From positions 1 through 5,509 of the forward strand of contig JAHFTN010000097.1 of assembly GCA_023269365.1 (NCBI GenBank): a DNA stretch of 5,509 nt. Reading direction: 5' to 3'. This document shows positions 5,101-5,509 of this stretch, one piece after another; position 1 is the first letter of the stretch; each line of letters begins with the position of its first letter. Position numbers and translations under genes: made by a program. The notes under the pieces were generated by a model, which had not been told where the DNA came from, made no database searches, and saw nothing but the letters and a program-made list of their open reading frames with translations. Source of the DNA: Chlamydiota bacterium. GTDB lineage: Bacteria > Chlamydiota > Chlamydiia > Chlamydiales > Rhabdochlamydiaceae.

Positions 5101-5509
5101 CCGCCATTGCCTCCTTCTGGCCCTAAGTCGAGGATCCAGTCAGCAGTTTTAACAAGGTCCATGTTATGTTCGATGACAAGTACGGTATTTCCCGCATCGA
5201 CAAGGCGGTGTAAGATTGTGACGAGTTTGTGGATGTCGTAAAAATGCAGCCCCGTCGTGGGTTCATCGAGAATGTATACTGTGCGTCCTGTAGAAGGGCG
5301 AGAGAGTTCTTTTGCGAGCTTGATCCGCTGCGCTTCGCCTCCAGATAGGGTCGGTGAGGGTTGGCCGAGTTTGATATAGCCGAGGCCCACTTGGTCTAGC
5401 GTCTCGAGCTTGTTGCGAATCGAAGGGAGAGCTGAGAAAAATGTGAGCGCCTCTTTTACCGACATCTCCAACACATCGTGGATGTTTTTATGTTTATAGA
5501 GGATCGAGA
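2169..5509 (-). CDS. uvrA: Excinuclease ABC subunit A, double-length chlamydial type (5' end missing)
   Basis: UvrA is the DNA-damage-sensing ATPase that loads UvrB in nucleotide excision repair. The frame runs off the right edge and continues canonical UvrA sequence there (KHKNIHDVLEMS), so the GTG at 5474 is not the true start. Residues are counted from that GTG. Residues 1-152 are the C-terminal end of a first module: LSGGEAQRIKLA (43-54) and YILDEPTTGLH (67-77). A charged linker (153-171) leads into a complete second module (about 172-1095). That module holds Walker A GPSGSGKS (200-207), the UvrB-binding and insertion region (about 295-415), an incomplete first zinc finger (C418, T421, C442, C445), CASC (562-565), LSGGETQR (640-647) and LYVLDEPTIGLH (662-673). 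It continues with a second Walker A GVSGSGKS (791-798), an intact zinc finger C-x2-C-x19-C-x2-C (897-923), LSGGEAQR (987-994) and LYLFDEPTVGLH (1010-1021). A usual UvrA is about 940 residues; about 800 more residues should lie beyond the edge. The C-terminus is full length and ends in a TAG overlapping the ATPase stop. Confidence 0.97.
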   Translation of the reverse strand, partial: SILYKHKNIHDVLEMSVKEALTFFSALPSIRNKLETLDQVGLGYIKLGQPSPTLSGGEAQRIKLAKELSRPSTGRTVYILDEPTTGLHFYDIHKLVTILHRLVDAGNTVLVIEHNMDLVKTADWILDLGPEGGNGGGELVGQGTPEQIVKLQTPTAVALKNYLKPVPLKIEKKEKREVSPQQFILVEGAAQNNLKHLDASIPRGKITLCTGPSGSGKSSFAFETLYAEGQRRYIESMSSYARQFVKQAPKPKVDKIEGLSPAIAIEQKSHAGNPRSTIGSMTESYDFLRLLYAHLGTAHCPETGEVIQTISKDFVVKKLLELPERTKLHILSPLVLKRTDTFEALKEKLQSQGFLRIRLNDTYFELDQEIPFDRQRKNTLFLVVDRLLVESKNKKRLFDAIDQATTLSQGTCVAALEKEEFFFNLSFACVSTGKSYPPITPHTFSFNTEQGMCLDCQGLGFHYGADLASQEEILEMTPTALLRLLWKEYATREASSLFLELLKDRGISPKRPMSELSSEQLQWLFNGQPDIAIKADPLSLSWKGFNIVLSQLSKSSCAEVKQTLLPLFSQHECASCQGTRLNPLARHVTVQGLGIADLCHLTLDEAIVFINRIELSSVFLEEPLAQLKHRLHFLSAIGLGYLSLDRSAPTLSGGETQRIRLARQLGSGLTGCLYVLDEPTIGLHPHDNEKLNATLKTLCALHNTLLLVEHDPLTLSLADKIIDFGPVAGKAGGYITATGTLEEIKANPHSLTGAYLSGRKKIPLPKVRRTASAYLKLNNAHLHNLQHLNLEIPLKAITCITGVSGSGKSTLLSDLLTPAAALALKGKRGRYKGEKWVSYLGSTLEGMEHFDQLLNLDQNPMGTTSRSDVSTYVDLLSPLRFFFSSLPEAVARGLTPKNFSFNHRKGMCTACSGLGIRSISMQFLPPVEVVCESCHGWRLNPLSLKVFSKGKHLGHVLQMSVEEALAFLPPIPKVVRILETLRAVGLGYICLGQEIATLSGGEAQRIRLSKELSKRSSGNTLYLFDEPTVGLHADDIVKLVAIFQELVKRGNTVVIIEHNVEILCIADHLIDMGPGAGIQGGHIVASGTPEEVSCHPHSRTAPYLRCHLQFLA
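2190..2648 (-). repeat. UvrA C-terminal ABC segment, second copy (protein-level repeat)
   Basis: Residues 943-1095 of the uvrA product are homologous to residues 1-152 encoded at 5019-5509. Shared landmarks are the VLxMSVxEAL start, VGLGYIxLGQ, TLSGGEAQRI, DEPTxGLH, IEHN, and the closing GTPE. This copy differs from the usual UvrA tail at several places (YLFDEPTVGLH, ADHLIDMGPGAG) but keeps the signature, Walker B glutamate and switch histidine. Confidence 0.9.
4206..4229. repeat. Perfect 10-bp hairpin inside uvrA
   Basis: TTTGCCTGTG (4206-4215), loop CTGA, CACAGGCAAA (4220-4229): ten paired bases without mismatch. It covers the codons for FACVSTGK (residues 416-423) of the first zinc finger of the second UvrA module. 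No T-run follows on either strand, so it is not an intrinsic terminator. Confidence 0.85.
5019..5509 (-). repeat. UvrA C-terminal ABC segment, first copy (protein-level repeat)
   Basis: This is the end of the first UvrA module, cut by the window edge. It is closer to the standard UvrA sequence (YILDEPTTGLH, KTADWILDLGPEGGNGGG) than the second copy at 2190-2648. A basic and acidic linker (KIEKKEKREVSPQ) follows at about 5003-4965 and joins it to the second module. Confidence 0.9.

Noticed and set aside
5472..5474. GTG as the start of uvrA.
   Set aside because: The frame remains open to the window edge and keeps recognisable UvrA sequence upstream, so this GTG is an internal valine.
1..5509. 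CRISPR array, tRNA or rRNA genes.
   Set aside because: No regularly spaced direct repeats, no cloverleaf and no rRNA similarity beyond the short chance match.

Overview
The window most likely comes from a member of the Chlamydiota, probably an environmental (Parachlamydiales-type) lineage. The main evidence is the reverse-strand gene filling the right 60% of the window. It encodes the end of one UvrA module followed, in the same frame, by a complete second UvrA module. Double-length UvrA of about 1,800 residues is the form I know from chlamydiae. This is a family-level inference; no rRNA or marker gene is present to confirm it.

Layout from left to right. Bases 1-89 hold nothing recognisable beyond a T-run and a short dyad. 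Bases 90-503 form a compact unit bounded by long, inward-facing inverted repeats, with 32 bp identical plus a degenerate hexanucleotide tract in each arm. Between the arms lies an open frame (166-423) that reads like the C-terminal end of a transposase. I interpret this as a decayed or MITE-like element, with modest confidence. Next to it, on the reverse strand (513-878), is a small four-helix membrane protein with an acidic tail, a near-consensus promoter and a good ribosome binding site. A 153-bp AT-rich divergent intergenic region separates it from a forward-strand ATPase of the AAA/DUF4143 family (1032-2177), which has its own extended -10 promoter. That gene runs tail to tail into uvrA and the two stop codons overlap (2169-2177). 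uvrA then continues off the right edge (5509), so its 5' end is missing.

The genes do not form one operon. uvrA is a nucleotide-excision-repair housekeeping gene. The ATPase is markedly more AT-rich than uvrA and belongs to a family that is scattered among genomes, so it looks like an acquired single-gene insertion. The membrane protein is transcribed away from the ATPase.

The most unusual observations are three. The paired inverted arms carry different numbers of in-phase hexamers. A perfect 10-bp hairpin sits exactly where the first zinc finger of the second UvrA module has lost a cysteine. The two tandem UvrA C-terminal modules have diverged asymmetrically. I did not find a clear new multi-gene system.
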